This document shows, piece by piece, positions 43,974-51,307 of a DNA stretch of 64,000 bases (the stretch's first letter is position 1; the number at the start of each line of letters is the position of its first letter). Under the pieces are notes generated by a model. That model was not told the origin of the DNA. It made no database searches and saw only the letters and a list, made by a program, of their open reading frames with translations. The position numbers and the translations under genes are program-made. Origin of the DNA: Streptomyces sp. V2I9 (GTDB lineage Bacteria > Actinomycetota > Actinomycetes > Streptomycetales > Streptomycetaceae); assembly GCF_030817475.1 (NCBI RefSeq), contig NZ_JAUSZJ010000002.1, forward strand, positions 4,540,626 to 4,604,625, written 5' to 3'.

Positions 43974-46154
43974 TTGCGGTATGTGACCATCCCATCGATT
44001 GCAGCCGGAATCAGCGTCGCCGCCTCGCTGATTTCCCTGGCAGCCGTTCCCGCCGATGCAGCTTCACGTGTCACCCCGGACCGCGTGAAGTGGGAACTCT
44101 GCCGGGATGCGGCGGCGGACTGGAATCGCAACGACAGCCGCAGCGAATGCGCGCTCATTCCCGTTCCGGTGGATTACGCCAAGCCTGCGGGCAGAAAAAT
44201 CAACATCGCTGTGAGCAGGGTCAAGGCCACCGGAAAGCGCACGGGGGCCCTGTTCGGCAACCCCGGGGGGCCCGGCCTGGCCGGTACCCCGTCCCCGTAC
44301 GGCCTGCTCAGCAGCCAGCTGGCACCGATGAACAAGGAACTGGACTTCATCGGTATCGATACGCGGGGTACGGGCTACAGCGCCCAGATCTCCTGCGATA
44401 CACCCGAATTCCAGGAGCAGGAGGGGGAGAGCGAGAGGGAGGCCTTCGAGCGTCAGGCGGAGGCGAAGCGCACATGCATCGCCAAGGACCGGGAGCTGGC
44501 GCTCTCCATCAGCATGGAAAACGCGTCCCGAGACATGGACCACATCCGGCAGGTGCTGGGCTTCCGCAAGCTGAACTTCTATGGAAATTCCGGCGGATCG
44601 GCGCTGGGCGCGGTCTACCGCTCCATGTTCGACAGCCGTGTCGACCGGATGTGGCTGGACTCGATCATGTCCCCGGTCGGCCAGAACGCAGCGATCACCG
44701 CAGAAGTCGCGCAATACCATGCCGGGTACCGGCGGTTCTTCGAATGGCTGGCCGGCAAGGATTCGACGTACCACTTCGGGAACTCGCCCAAGAAGGTCGA
44801 ATCTGCGCTGAAGACATTGCAGGCGAAGGTGGGACGGGACAAGTTCGCCACCTTCCTCGATCCCAACCTGGAAGCCATACCGGACCGGTGGGAGCGATCT
44901 GCCGCAAAGCTGCTGGAGCTACAGGATGAGGGGACAGGCAAGGTCGTCCCCCAGCAGAAGGATAGGAAACGGAAGTCCTTTGGCTTGGGGGAGATGGGGC
45001 GCAATTATGGGTTCACCCATGATGCCTTCATGTGCAACGCGAGCGCCGATGGCCGTACCTATTCCGATCTCGTCAGAATGAGGAAAGAGCGGCAGGCGAA
45101 GTACCCGTTTTCTGCGGACTTCAACGACCAATCCATCACGTACTGCGCCGGCTGGCCGGCGGGCAAGCCGTGGGACCTGAAGCCCGGCAAGAGCCAGTTG
45201 CAGCTGTCCGGCCACAAGTTCGAGATCGTCACGCCTTACGTGTGGGCAAAGATGATGCACAAGAAGATCGGCGGATCGCTGCTGACCGTCACGGATGCGA
45301 CGCATTCCACCATGAAGTCCAAAGAACTCGCATGCGGCTCCAAGGTGGTGGACTTCTTCCGGGACGGCACGCCGGCGAAGGGCAGCTGCCCCGGTTTCCC
45401 CGCCGAGCAGACCGGTCCCCCGGGACCTGCCGGCGATCTGGCGGGGACCGTGAAGCTCCCGAACTGCTCCGCTTCACTGGTCCGCCCCCGCACCGCCCGC
45501 GACGAGGACAAGGCGCTGCTGCTCACGAACGGGCACTGCCACCCCGAGGGACGGCCGAAGCCGGGTGAAGTGATCACCGGACAGGGCGCCCCGATCGAAG
45601 GCAGCGTGCTGAGCCCGGCGGGCCGTGAACTCGGCCCGGTGACGGGACGGGTTCTCTACGCGACGATGACCGGAACCGACATCACGCTGGCACAGCTGGA
45701 TTCCACGTACGCAGACATCCGGCAGAAGTACAAGATCGAGGCGTTCCCGTTGGCTTCGGCCGGTCCTGTCGCCGGGCAGAAGATCAAGGTGGCATCGAGT
45801 CTTCTGGAGAGTGTCTGGTCCTGCCAGGCCGAGGCTGTGATTCCGACGCTCAAGGAAGGCGACTACACGTCGTCCCAGGCGATCCGGTACGCGAAGGAAT
45901 GCACTACCCAGCCCGGAAGCTCGGGTTCAGCCGTCGTCGATGCCGCGACCGGGGAGCTCGTCGCGGTGAACAGCACCAGCAACCGTGACGGCAAGCAGTG
46001 CGAACTGAACAACCCGTGCGAGATCGACGAGACGGGCACCACGGTCCGCCAGGGACGTGGATATGCCACCCAGACCGCGGCGATCGCCGCATGCGTCGGC
46101 GCCGGCAACACCATCGACCTCACGCGCCAGGAGTGCACCCTGCCCAAGCCCTGA
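43974..46154 (+). CDS. Secreted fusion of an S33-like peptidase and a trypsin-like serine protease
   Basis: A 726-residue protein with signal peptide (MRYVTIPSIAAGISVAASLI, cut near residue 30). Residues 35-475 resemble Streptomyces tripeptidyl aminopeptidases (SlpD/SlpE-like): GNPGGPG (95-101), GIDTRGTGYSA (127-137), nucleophile Ser206 in YGNSGGSALG, and His444 in TDATHSTM. The position of the usual catalytic Asp (before TPY) carries Glu417. Residues 490-726 form a chymotrypsin-fold protease with His521 (LLTNGHC), Asp569 (TGTDITLAQLD), Ser650 (TTQPGSSGSAVV) and six or more cysteines for disulfides. A PGP-rich linker (478-487) joins the two. The TTG start fits GAAGAGGTG nine bases upstream; a GTG at 43983 is an alternative. 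Confidence 0.88.
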   Translation: MRYVTIPSIAAGISVAASLISLAAVPADAASRVTPDRVKWELCRDAAADWNRNDSRSECALIPVPVDYAKPAGRKINIAVSRVKATGKRTGALFGNPGGPGLAGTPSPYGLLSSQLAPMNKELDFIGIDTRGTGYSAQISCDTPEFQEQEGESEREAFERQAEAKRTCIAKDRELALSISMENASRDMDHIRQVLGFRKLNFYGNSGGSALGAVYRSMFDSRVDRMWLDSIMSPVGQNAAITAEVAQYHAGYRRFFEWLAGKDSTYHFGNSPKKVESALKTLQAKVGRDKFATFLDPNLEAIPDRWERSAAKLLELQDEGTGKVVPQQKDRKRKSFGLGEMGRNYGFTHDAFMCNASADGRTYSDLVRMRKERQAKYPFSADFNDQSITYCAGWPAGKPWDLKPGKSQLQLSGHKFEIVTPYVWAKMMHKKIGGSLLTVTDATHSTMKSKELACGSKVVDFFRDGTPAKGSCPGFPAEQTGPPGPAGDLAGTVKLPNCSASLVRPRTARDEDKALLLTNGHCHPEGRPKPGEVITGQGAPIEGSVLSPAGRELGPVTGRVLYATMTGTDITLAQLDSTYADIRQKYKIEAFPLASAGPVAGQKIKVASSLLESVWSCQAEAVIPTLKEGDYTSSQAIRYAKECTTQPGSSGSAVVDAATGELVAVNSTSNRDGKQCELNNPCEIDETGTTVRQGRGYATQTAAIAACVGAGNTIDLTRQECTLPKP

Positions 46155-46171
46155 CCCGGTCCGGTCTCCTT

Positions 46172-46224
46172 CCGCGCGTCTGCCCCACGGTCCTCTCCCG
46201 GACGACCGTGGGGCAGACGCGCGG
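46172..46224. terminator. Bidirectional terminator with 21-bp perfect stem
   Basis: Perfect 21-bp arms (left arm starting CCGCGCGTCTGCCCCACG) enclose an 11-base loop between the convergent protease-fusion gene and the next minus-strand gene. The right arm ends directly at that gene's stop codon. No T run is present. Confidence 0.88.
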
Positions 46225-46545
46225 TCAGGAAGGCGGCTGCCCTTCGCCGGTACCGGCTCTTGCGCCTGTGTCGGTGGTCCGGTTCGTCGCCGTCCACCAC
46301 GCGACCACCCGGGTGGCCATCGTCTCCGGCCGGGAGCCCGAGGGGTCCATGCCGAAGTGGTCCACCAGCTCGTGGTGCAGGTAGCCGGCGATCTCCGTCC
46401 GACCGGCACCGTTCCGGAGCCGCTGGAGCAGCGGGAGGATCATGCAGTCGTACTCGTCCGGCACCTCGTCGGCCACGCCGATCGGGTCCCACGCGTTGAG
46501 CAGATCCCGCAGGCCCTTCTCGGCGTTGTCTCTTCCTGTTCGCAT
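46225..46545 (-). CDS. Hypothetical acidic protein
   Basis: An unrecognised 106-residue protein. Its core (LLNAWDPIGVADEVPDEYDC, then LLQRLRNGAGRTEIAGYLHH) is helical and acidic, and the last 20 residues are disordered. Similar short proteins with a LLNxWDPIGV motif are frequent beside toxin- or immunity-type genes, but I cannot assign a role. The ATG start gives MRTGRDNAEKGLRD. There is no signal peptide. Confidence 0.7.
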   Translation of the reverse strand: MRTGRDNAEKGLRDLLNAWDPIGVADEVPDEYDCMILPLLQRLRNGAGRTEIAGYLHHELVDHFGMDPSGSRPETMATRVVAWWTATNRTTDTGARAGTGEGQPPS

Positions 46546-46654
46546 CGGTCCAGGGTGCCAGCCGGGGCCCCGTGGTCGCGCACCGTCCCTCGGCCGGACC
46601 AGCAGGACGCCCCACCGTGCACCGCACGGTGGGGCGTCGTTGCGACGGCGTCGG

Positions 46655-46873
46655 TCAGACGGTGGGGGTGAATCCGCCGGTCTTGACGCCGGTCACGAAG
46701 GAGGTGAACGCGGTGGCGGCGATGGTGAGCGCGGGGCCGTTCGGGTTCTTCGAGTCGCGTACGGGGACGGTGCCGGTGAGGGAGGCGTTACGCGGGGCCC
46801 ACTCGACGCACGAACCGCCGTTGCCGCTGTAGGAGGACTTGACCCACTGCTGGGTCGTGGATTCGCTCGTCAC
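46655..46873 (-). CDS. DUF397 domain protein, partner of the XRE regulator
   Basis: A 72-residue DUF397 protein: QQWVKSSYSGNGGSCVEWAP, then VPVRDSKNPNGPALTIAATA and FTSFVTGVKTGGF are the complete signature. DUF397 proteins are small partners of Scr1/WhiJ-type XRE regulators and, in Streptomyces, form XRE-DUF397 pairs that affect antibiotic production and development. The GTG start overlaps the stop of the XRE gene by four bases (GTGA), so the two are co-translated. Confidence 0.94.
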   Translation of the reverse strand: MTSESTTQQWVKSSYSGNGGSCVEWAPRNASLTGTVPVRDSKNPNGPALTIAATAFTSFVTGVKTGGFTPTV

Positions 46874-47709
46874 GGGGTGCCCTTTCGATGCTGGCGGACC
46901 ATGTCCACGGTCTCTGCCTGGGACAGAGACACGGCCTGCAATTGATGGTAGCCCCTCATCACCGGTAGGACGGGGCTGAGTTCACGGTCCAAATGGCCCT
47001 GCGTCTCGGACTCGACATAGGAGACCAGGGACCGGTCCGGGAGCGTCAGCAGATTCACCAGCCGGTTGAAGGGCCGGTGTTCGCCGATGCTGAACGGGGC
47101 GATCTGCAACATGGTGTGAGGCTGCGCGGCGAAGTCGATCAGATGTTGCAACTGGGCTTCCATCACGGCGGGCCCGCCGACCGGCCGAAGGATGCAGCTT
47201 TCGTCCAGCACCGCGATGATCATCGGCGGCGTGGGGTGGATCAGAGCCTTCTGGCGCTCCATCAACAACGCCAGGCGCTGCTCGGCCTGTTCGGGGGTGA
47301 TGACACCCCGGGCGACGGCCGCGTTGTCCAGTGCCTGCGCGTACGCGCGGGTCTGCAGCAGCCCTGGGATCACGCCGACCTCGAAGAGCCTGATCTCCGC
47401 CGCCCCGCCCTCCAGAGCCACGTATTCCGGGAAGCCCTGCACGAGCACGCCTTGTTTGATCTTGAGCCATTCCCGCTCGAACGAATCGACGGTCTCGGTG
47501 AAACCGAAGGCGACATCGATGGCGATCGAGAAGGGGCGGGTTGGCGACTTGGTACAGGTTTCCACCCCGGAAATGTGGCGTCCCGAGTACCCGGAACGTA
47601 AGCCGAGGTCGTCCTGCTTCCAGCCTCGGGCCTCTCGCGCACTGCGCAGTCGCGCACCGTACGCGGCCTCCGGGCTCGCGTCGGGGTTGAGTTCCCTCCG
47701 GTTGACCAA
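46870..47709 (-). CDS. XRE-family regulator with DUF5753 domain (Scr1/WhiJ-like)
   Basis: A 279-residue regulator. The helix-turn-helix (YGARLRSAREARGWKQDDLG, LRSGYSGRHISGVETC) occupies residues 15-70 and a DUF5753 domain (about 95-275, beginning LFEVGVIPGLLQTRAYAQAL) follows. I chose the TTG that gives MVNRRELNPDASPEAAYGAR because this is the usual start in the family; a GTG 39 bases upstream is possible. The helix-turn-helix contains an in-frame TTA codon (47599-47601), so translation should depend on the bldA tRNA. It is divergent from another small gene, with a perfect palindrome between. Confidence 0.92.
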   Translation of the reverse strand: MVNRRELNPDASPEAAYGARLRSAREARGWKQDDLGLRSGYSGRHISGVETCTKSPTRPFSIAIDVAFGFTETVDSFEREWLKIKQGVLVQGFPEYVALEGGAAEIRLFEVGVIPGLLQTRAYAQALDNAAVARGVITPEQAEQRLALLMERQKALIHPTPPMIIAVLDESCILRPVGGPAVMEAQLQHLIDFAAQPHTMLQIAPFSIGEHRPFNRLVNLLTLPDRSLVSYVESETQGHLDRELSPVLPVMRGYHQLQAVSLSQAETVDMVRQHRKGTP

Positions 47710-47772
47710 CGTACCCCCCAGGTTTGAAACGTTGATGGCGAGGCTCACGCTAGGCCACTCTGTGTCGCCCCG

Positions 47773-47788
47773 GTAGCCGATCGGCTAC
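47773..47788. promoter_or_regulatory. 16-bp perfect palindrome in the XRE divergent promoter
   Basis: GTAGCCGATCGGCTAC lies 15 bases before the start of the plus-strand gene, upstream of its AGAGGAGCG ribosome binding site, and 64 bases before the XRE start. It is the obvious candidate operator for the XRE protein. Confidence 0.7.
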
Positions 47789-47803
47789 AGAGAGGAGCGA
47801 ACG

Positions 47804-48127
47804 GTGTACGGCGAGAACGTCAGCCCGAATGCGGAGCACCCTCCGGACCAGCCCTTATGCGAGCCTCCGTGCCAGCCGCCGCCCCTTCCGGTCGCTCCGA
47901 CCGCCCCGGCCGTCCCGGCGCGCGGGGACCTCCTGGCGGACACGAGTCGTGACGACCGGGTCGGAGAGTTCCGGGGGATCGCCGGCCCCTACTGGTCGCT
48001 CCGGCCGGTTGGCGGCGGGCGCGAGTGGGAGGTCGAGCCCCGGTTCGTACGGCCCGCGTTGCTCATGGAGCAGCTTCGGGCCCGTACCGCGTGGCTCAAC
48101 GCCCGCAGCCGGGGAGAGGTTCTGTGA
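47804..48127 (+). CDS. Conserved protein divergent from the XRE regulator
   Basis: A 107-residue protein with a Pro-rich N-terminal half (HPPDQPLCEPPCQPPPLPVA) and a conserved-looking C-terminal half (VGEFRGIAGPYWSLRPVGGG, then EVEPRFVRPALLMEQLRART). I recognise the genomic setting rather than the family: such proteins occur beside DUF397/XRE pairs. The GTG start has AGAGGAGCGAACG before it. Leu18 is encoded by TTA (47855-47857), so it too should need bldA. Role unknown. Confidence 0.75.
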   Translation: MYGENVSPNAEHPPDQPLCEPPCQPPPLPVAPTAPAVPARGDLLADTSRDDRVGEFRGIAGPYWSLRPVGGGREWEVEPRFVRPALLMEQLRARTAWLNARSRGEVL

Positions 48128-48213
48128 ACGGGCCGGACTCCGGGTTCCCTGCGCCCCTTGCCGTGCACCGCGCGGTGCGCCCGCCCTCGGTCCGTACGGA
48201 AGGTGGCTGAGCC

Positions 48214-48648
48214 GTGCTGCAATGCACCGCCGTAACCGAAATTCCCTACGCCGAGGCCCTGTTGAGGCTCGCCACCATGGAGGGAGGGCCGGCGCGTCCG
48301 TCCGACTTCGTGGAGCAGGACGACTTCGTCCTGTGCGAGCTGGGCGATCACGGCGAGTCGGTCGAGCACGCCGCGCATCTGTGGGTGGTGGACACCCCGG
48401 ACGACCAGGAGCTGTGGTTCCGCTGGTCGGGGGACGGGGCCCACCGCGTCCACCGGCTCGACGTGCTGCCCGTGTGCCCCGCCATGCTCCACGTGCTGGC
48501 GACCGGGGCGGTCACGCCGTGCGCGTTCTTCGACCATCACCCCGGCCCGCACTCCTTCTCCGTGACCGACCCGCTCGGCGACCTGATCGCGGACCACGCA
48601 CCCGGTCCGCCCGGCCTCCCCGACGACCCCGACAGCGACGCGCCGTGA
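48214..48648 (+). CDS. Small protein with two Cys-His-His motifs, first of a tandem pair
   Basis: An unrecognised 144-residue protein. Two similar motifs are visible, CELGDHGESVEH (about 42-53) and CAFFDHHPGPHSF (about 108-120), each with a Cys followed by two His, like a possible metal-binding knuckle. LWFRWSGDGAHRVHRLDVLP lies between them. The next gene has the same order of motifs, so the two are tandem duplicates. The start is a GTG 86 bases after the previous stop. Function unknown. Confidence 0.75.
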   Translation: MLQCTAVTEIPYAEALLRLATMEGGPARPSDFVEQDDFVLCELGDHGESVEHAAHLWVVDTPDDQELWFRWSGDGAHRVHRLDVLPVCPAMLHVLATGAVTPCAFFDHHPGPHSFSVTDPLGDLIADHAPGPPGLPDDPDSDAP

Positions 48649-48671
48649 CGGCCACCGGAGGTACTCCGCCC

Positions 48672-49049
48672 ATGAACCCCTGCACCGCCGTAACGCTGCT
48701 GCCGCCACCGGAGTTCGTCGTCCGGCTCGCCGCGCCCGGTGGCGGCCGCCCGGAGGCCGGACACCTCCTGTGCGAGCTGGCCGCCGACCACGAGGGGGAC
48801 CACGCGACGGTGCTGTGGGAGGACGACGCGAGACACCTGGCCGTCTGGGCCCGCTGGAGCGGCGACCGGGCGACGCTGGCGGAACTCGCCTGGTGCGGCG
48901 CGACCGATCCCGGAGGTGAGGACGCGTGCGGGCTGTTCGCGGGGCACCCCTCCGCCCACGACTGGGACATCGCCGATGCGACGCTCGCGGCGGTGGACGC
49001 CGTACTCGCACGGCAGCACCCGCACCTGGCCCCGCGCGACGGGGTGTGA
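48672..49049 (+). CDS. Small protein with two Cys-His-His motifs, second of a tandem pair
   Basis: A 125-residue paralogue of the preceding gene. It shares LCELAADHEGDHATVLWE (about 34-51), AVWARWSGDRATLAELAWC and a second CGLFAGHPSAHDW (about 89-101). Both motifs fit C-x5-H-x3-H. The ATG MNPCTAVTLLPPPEF resembles the MLQCTAVTEIPYAE start of its twin, supporting both starts. The two genes are 23 bases apart and probably form an operon. No function can be assigned. Confidence 0.78.
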   Translation: MNPCTAVTLLPPPEFVVRLAAPGGGRPEAGHLLCELAADHEGDHATVLWEDDARHLAVWARWSGDRATLAELAWCGATDPGGEDACGLFAGHPSAHDWDIADATLAAVDAVLARQHPHLAPRDGV

Positions 49050-49424
49050 TGCGCCTTGCCTCGGCACCGTGAAGGATTCGGGCGAACCAACCGTGCACGA
49101 GCTCGTCAGGGCGTCGGCTGCTCCGTCACCGGTCAGGGGGGCGGCGAAGGTTTTCGTCGGAGTGACCGAACCAGGTGTCGCTGGGCGGCTGTTGATGGTG
49201 GACTGCACCGCTGCTGCAGATTGCGCACGGTGCCTTCGTCGCATCTGTCGGAGATGCCGCCGCCGGCGTTTCCCGGGCGATGAAGATCACATACTGCATG
49301 CGTATGCAGTTTGATCTTCCTTCCGTGAAGTCTCGCTGCAAGGAACTGCAAGTTGCTTCCGCTGTGCCACGCCTTTCGATCAACCTCAGGGAGTCAGCTT
49401 CCGGCTCGGCCTACGGAGGACGTT
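49050..49424. other. 375-base spacer with a two-tier hairpin
   Basis: No gene is recognised. The notable element is an inverted repeat at 49282-49319: outer arms GAAGATCA and TGATCTTC and inner arms ACTGCAT and ATGCAGT around GCGT, separated by a short asymmetric bulge. It may be an operator or terminator between the Cys-His-His genes and the next small gene. Confidence 0.5.
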
Positions 49425-49691
49425 GTGGCCTTGTATCTGCTGTGTAAAGACCCTGCGAGTCCGAACAACGGTTCGCCCACCTTGTACTACGACGACGAGA
49501 GTCAGAGCTTCCTGCTCCAGGGGTGGCGTGTCCCGGACCCGGGAAGCCGCCTCTCGGGGATCGCTATCCCCGAGCACGAGACGGTGGTGGAGTTCCCTTC
49601 GCGGCTGCTTCAGCTCTTTCCCTCGGCTGTCGGCGGGGCGCAAGCCACTGCACCGACTTCTCCGGATGAACCGTCAAGAATGATTGATTAA
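49425..49691 (+). CDS. Small conserved protein preceding an XRE regulator
   Basis: The 88-residue protein reads MALYLLCKDPASPNNGSPTL, YYDDESQSFLLQGWRVPDPG, with VVEFPSRLLQLFP near the end. It resembles the small proteins that precede XRE/DUF5753 genes in Streptomyces (pattern LLCKxPxSPxxxSPTLYYDDE), of unknown role. The GTG start follows CGGAGGACGTT, a good ribosome binding site. The XRE gene begins 63 bases downstream. Confidence 0.78.
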   Translation: MALYLLCKDPASPNNGSPTLYYDDESQSFLLQGWRVPDPGSRLSGIAIPEHETVVEFPSRLLQLFPSAVGGAQATAPTSPDEPSRMID

Positions 49692-49698
49692 CCGTCAA
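49669..49698. promoter_or_regulatory. Direct repeat AACCGTCAA before the second XRE gene
   Basis: AACCGTCAA occurs twice, at 49669-49677 and 49690-49698, exactly 21 bases apart (two helical turns), just before the second XRE gene. It is a candidate site for that regulator or a paralogue. Confidence 0.45.
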
Positions 49699-49754
49699 AT
49701 GGCGCTCTGAACACGGTTGGTTTGCTTGGGCTTACGCGCGGCACACTGTGGCGT

Positions 49755-50595
49755 ATGCCTCCTTCCGACAGCGTTCAGCGCGCCCAACGTGACCTCGGAG
49801 CCAGGCTCCGCTCGATGCGCAACAGCCAGGGCCTTACGGGTGAGGCCCTGGCGGCCGCTTGCGGGTGGAGCCCCTCCAAGGTCAGCCGTATAGAAACTGG
49901 TTTCAGCGGCATCAATGCCACCGGCATCAAGGCGTGGACCGCAGCGTGCGGTCAGCCGGAAGCGGCACAGGAACTGATCGCCATCGCCGAGGGCATCAAG
50001 CACATGTACCTCGAATGGCGAGAAATGGAACGTGACGGCCTCGCCAAGGCGCAGGAACACGTCATCCCTCTCTGGGACGACACCAACCGCTTCAAGGCGT
50101 ACGCCATCGACTACATACCCGGCCCCCTGCAGACCGAGGACTACACCCGCGCCGTCCTCGAAGGCATCCGGGCCCGCCGAGGCAGGCGTCCGGACGACTT
50201 GGACCAGGCAGTCCGGACGCGGGCCGCGAAGCAGAGGTACTTCAAGAAGGCGACCTTCCGCATCGTGATGGAAGAGGACGTCCTCTACACCCGCTACGCC
50301 GAACCGGCAGTCATGCGGGATCAGCTCGCACGGCTCATTCAGATCGCCGACTACTCCAAGGTCAGCCTCGGCATCATCCCGCGCAACGTCTACCGGGGCG
50401 CGGCCCACAAGGCACAGGACTTCTGGATCTTCGACGACAGAACCGTCCAGGTCGAGATCGCCTCCGCTTTCCTCTTTCCTCACGCTCACCCAAGCACACG
50501 AGGTGCGCTGCTACGTCGAAGACTTCCAGCGTCTGAGCCAGCTCGCCACAGCCTCGGTCCCCCTCATCCTCGACGCCATCGCCGCCTATAGCTGA
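49755..50595 (+). pseudogene. XRE/DUF5753 regulator gene frameshifted near its 3' end
   Basis: The product starts as a normal Scr1/WhiJ-like regulator: RAQRDLGARLRSMRNSQGLT and GWSPSKVSRIETGFSGINAT form the helix-turn-helix, and YIPGPLQTEDYTRAVLEGIR starts DUF5753. After VQVEIASAFL the frame shifts by +1 because TTTCCTC is exactly duplicated (50468-50474, 50475-50481). The old frame continues in another phase as TLTQAHEVRCYVEDFQRLSQ to DAIAAYS and stops at 50595. The frame in use ends instead at 50591 with an unrelated Arg/Pro-rich tail. The last 36 or so residues of DUF5753 are therefore lost. No DUF397 gene follows. Confidence 0.85.
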
Positions 50596-50662
50596 CCCCG
50601 TGCGCCTTCCGGTCCGCGGGGCCCGCCGACAGGCCCCCTCCCGGATCGGAACGCACTACGCC

Positions 50663-51307
50663 ATGCATGCCCTTCGCCGGCCGAAGCACCCTCACGACAC
50701 TCTGTACCCGCGCACCCGCCTGTTCGACGAACCGCACTCGCCACGGGGAAGCGGCCCCCTGGTCGCTGTCGCGCTGCTGGCCGCAGCCGTGGGTGTCTTC
50801 GCCCTCACACGCAGCCCCGCTCAACCTGACGTCGGTGCCGAGCGTGCCGCTGTCGATGAAGCCGTCCGGGAGGAACTCCACCGCATGTTCCTCGGCGACC
50901 TCAGCGCTGGTGACAGCGTGCTCCGCTCCGCCCGTACCCGGTCGACCGGCACCACGCGCATCGACGGCTTACGACTCGGTGAAAGCGTCGCGGTTCGATG
51001 CCACGGCCACGGAAAGCTCCGCATCACCAGGCTGTCCACGGATGGAGCTGCTGACGCCCGAAGCATCGCGTGCGGCCGGACAGCACTCACGTACTTCACC
51101 AACGACGGCACACTCCAGGCAGTCCATATACACGTCGGCACCAACACGTCAGGGGCTTCCTGGGCGGTCACTCGGCCCACGCCTCGCCCGAGCGACGCCA
51201 CGCAGCCGAGCCAGGAGAGCGCGGCGTCGATGGCCTTGGTCAGGAGGGCCCGCGCGGGCGCCCCGTGGACGGCTGTACGGGACAGCTCCACGAACGCCCG
51301 CAGGTAG
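50663..51307 (+). CDS. Single-pass membrane or exported protein with TTA codon; tail uncertain
   Basis: An unrecognised 214-residue protein with one N-terminal membrane segment (GPLVAVALLAAAVGVFAL, about 31-48) and an outside domain (TRIDGLRLGESVAVRCHGHG, then ALTYFTNDGTLQAVHIHVGT). Leu103 is encoded by TTA (50969-50971). The last 30 residues overlap, in antisense, a conserved piece of an XRE remnant, so the original C-terminus has probably been replaced by rearrangement. A GTG at 50600, five bases after the frameshifted XRE gene, is an alternative start. Confidence 0.6.
   Translation: MHALRRPKHPHDTLYPRTRLFDEPHSPRGSGPLVAVALLAAAVGVFALTRSPAQPDVGAERAAVDEAVREELHRMFLGDLSAGDSVLRSARTRSTGTTRIDGLRLGESVAVRCHGHGKLRITRLSTDGAADARSIACGRTALTYFTNDGTLQAVHIHVGTNTSGASWAVTRPTPRPSDATQPSQESAASMALVRRARAGAPWTAVRDSSTNARR

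Noticed and set aside
48124..48210. A 28-codon frame starting with GTG that overlaps the stop of the preceding gene by four bases.
   Set aside because: Coupled position is suggestive, but the peptide has no recognisable pattern and is too short to support.
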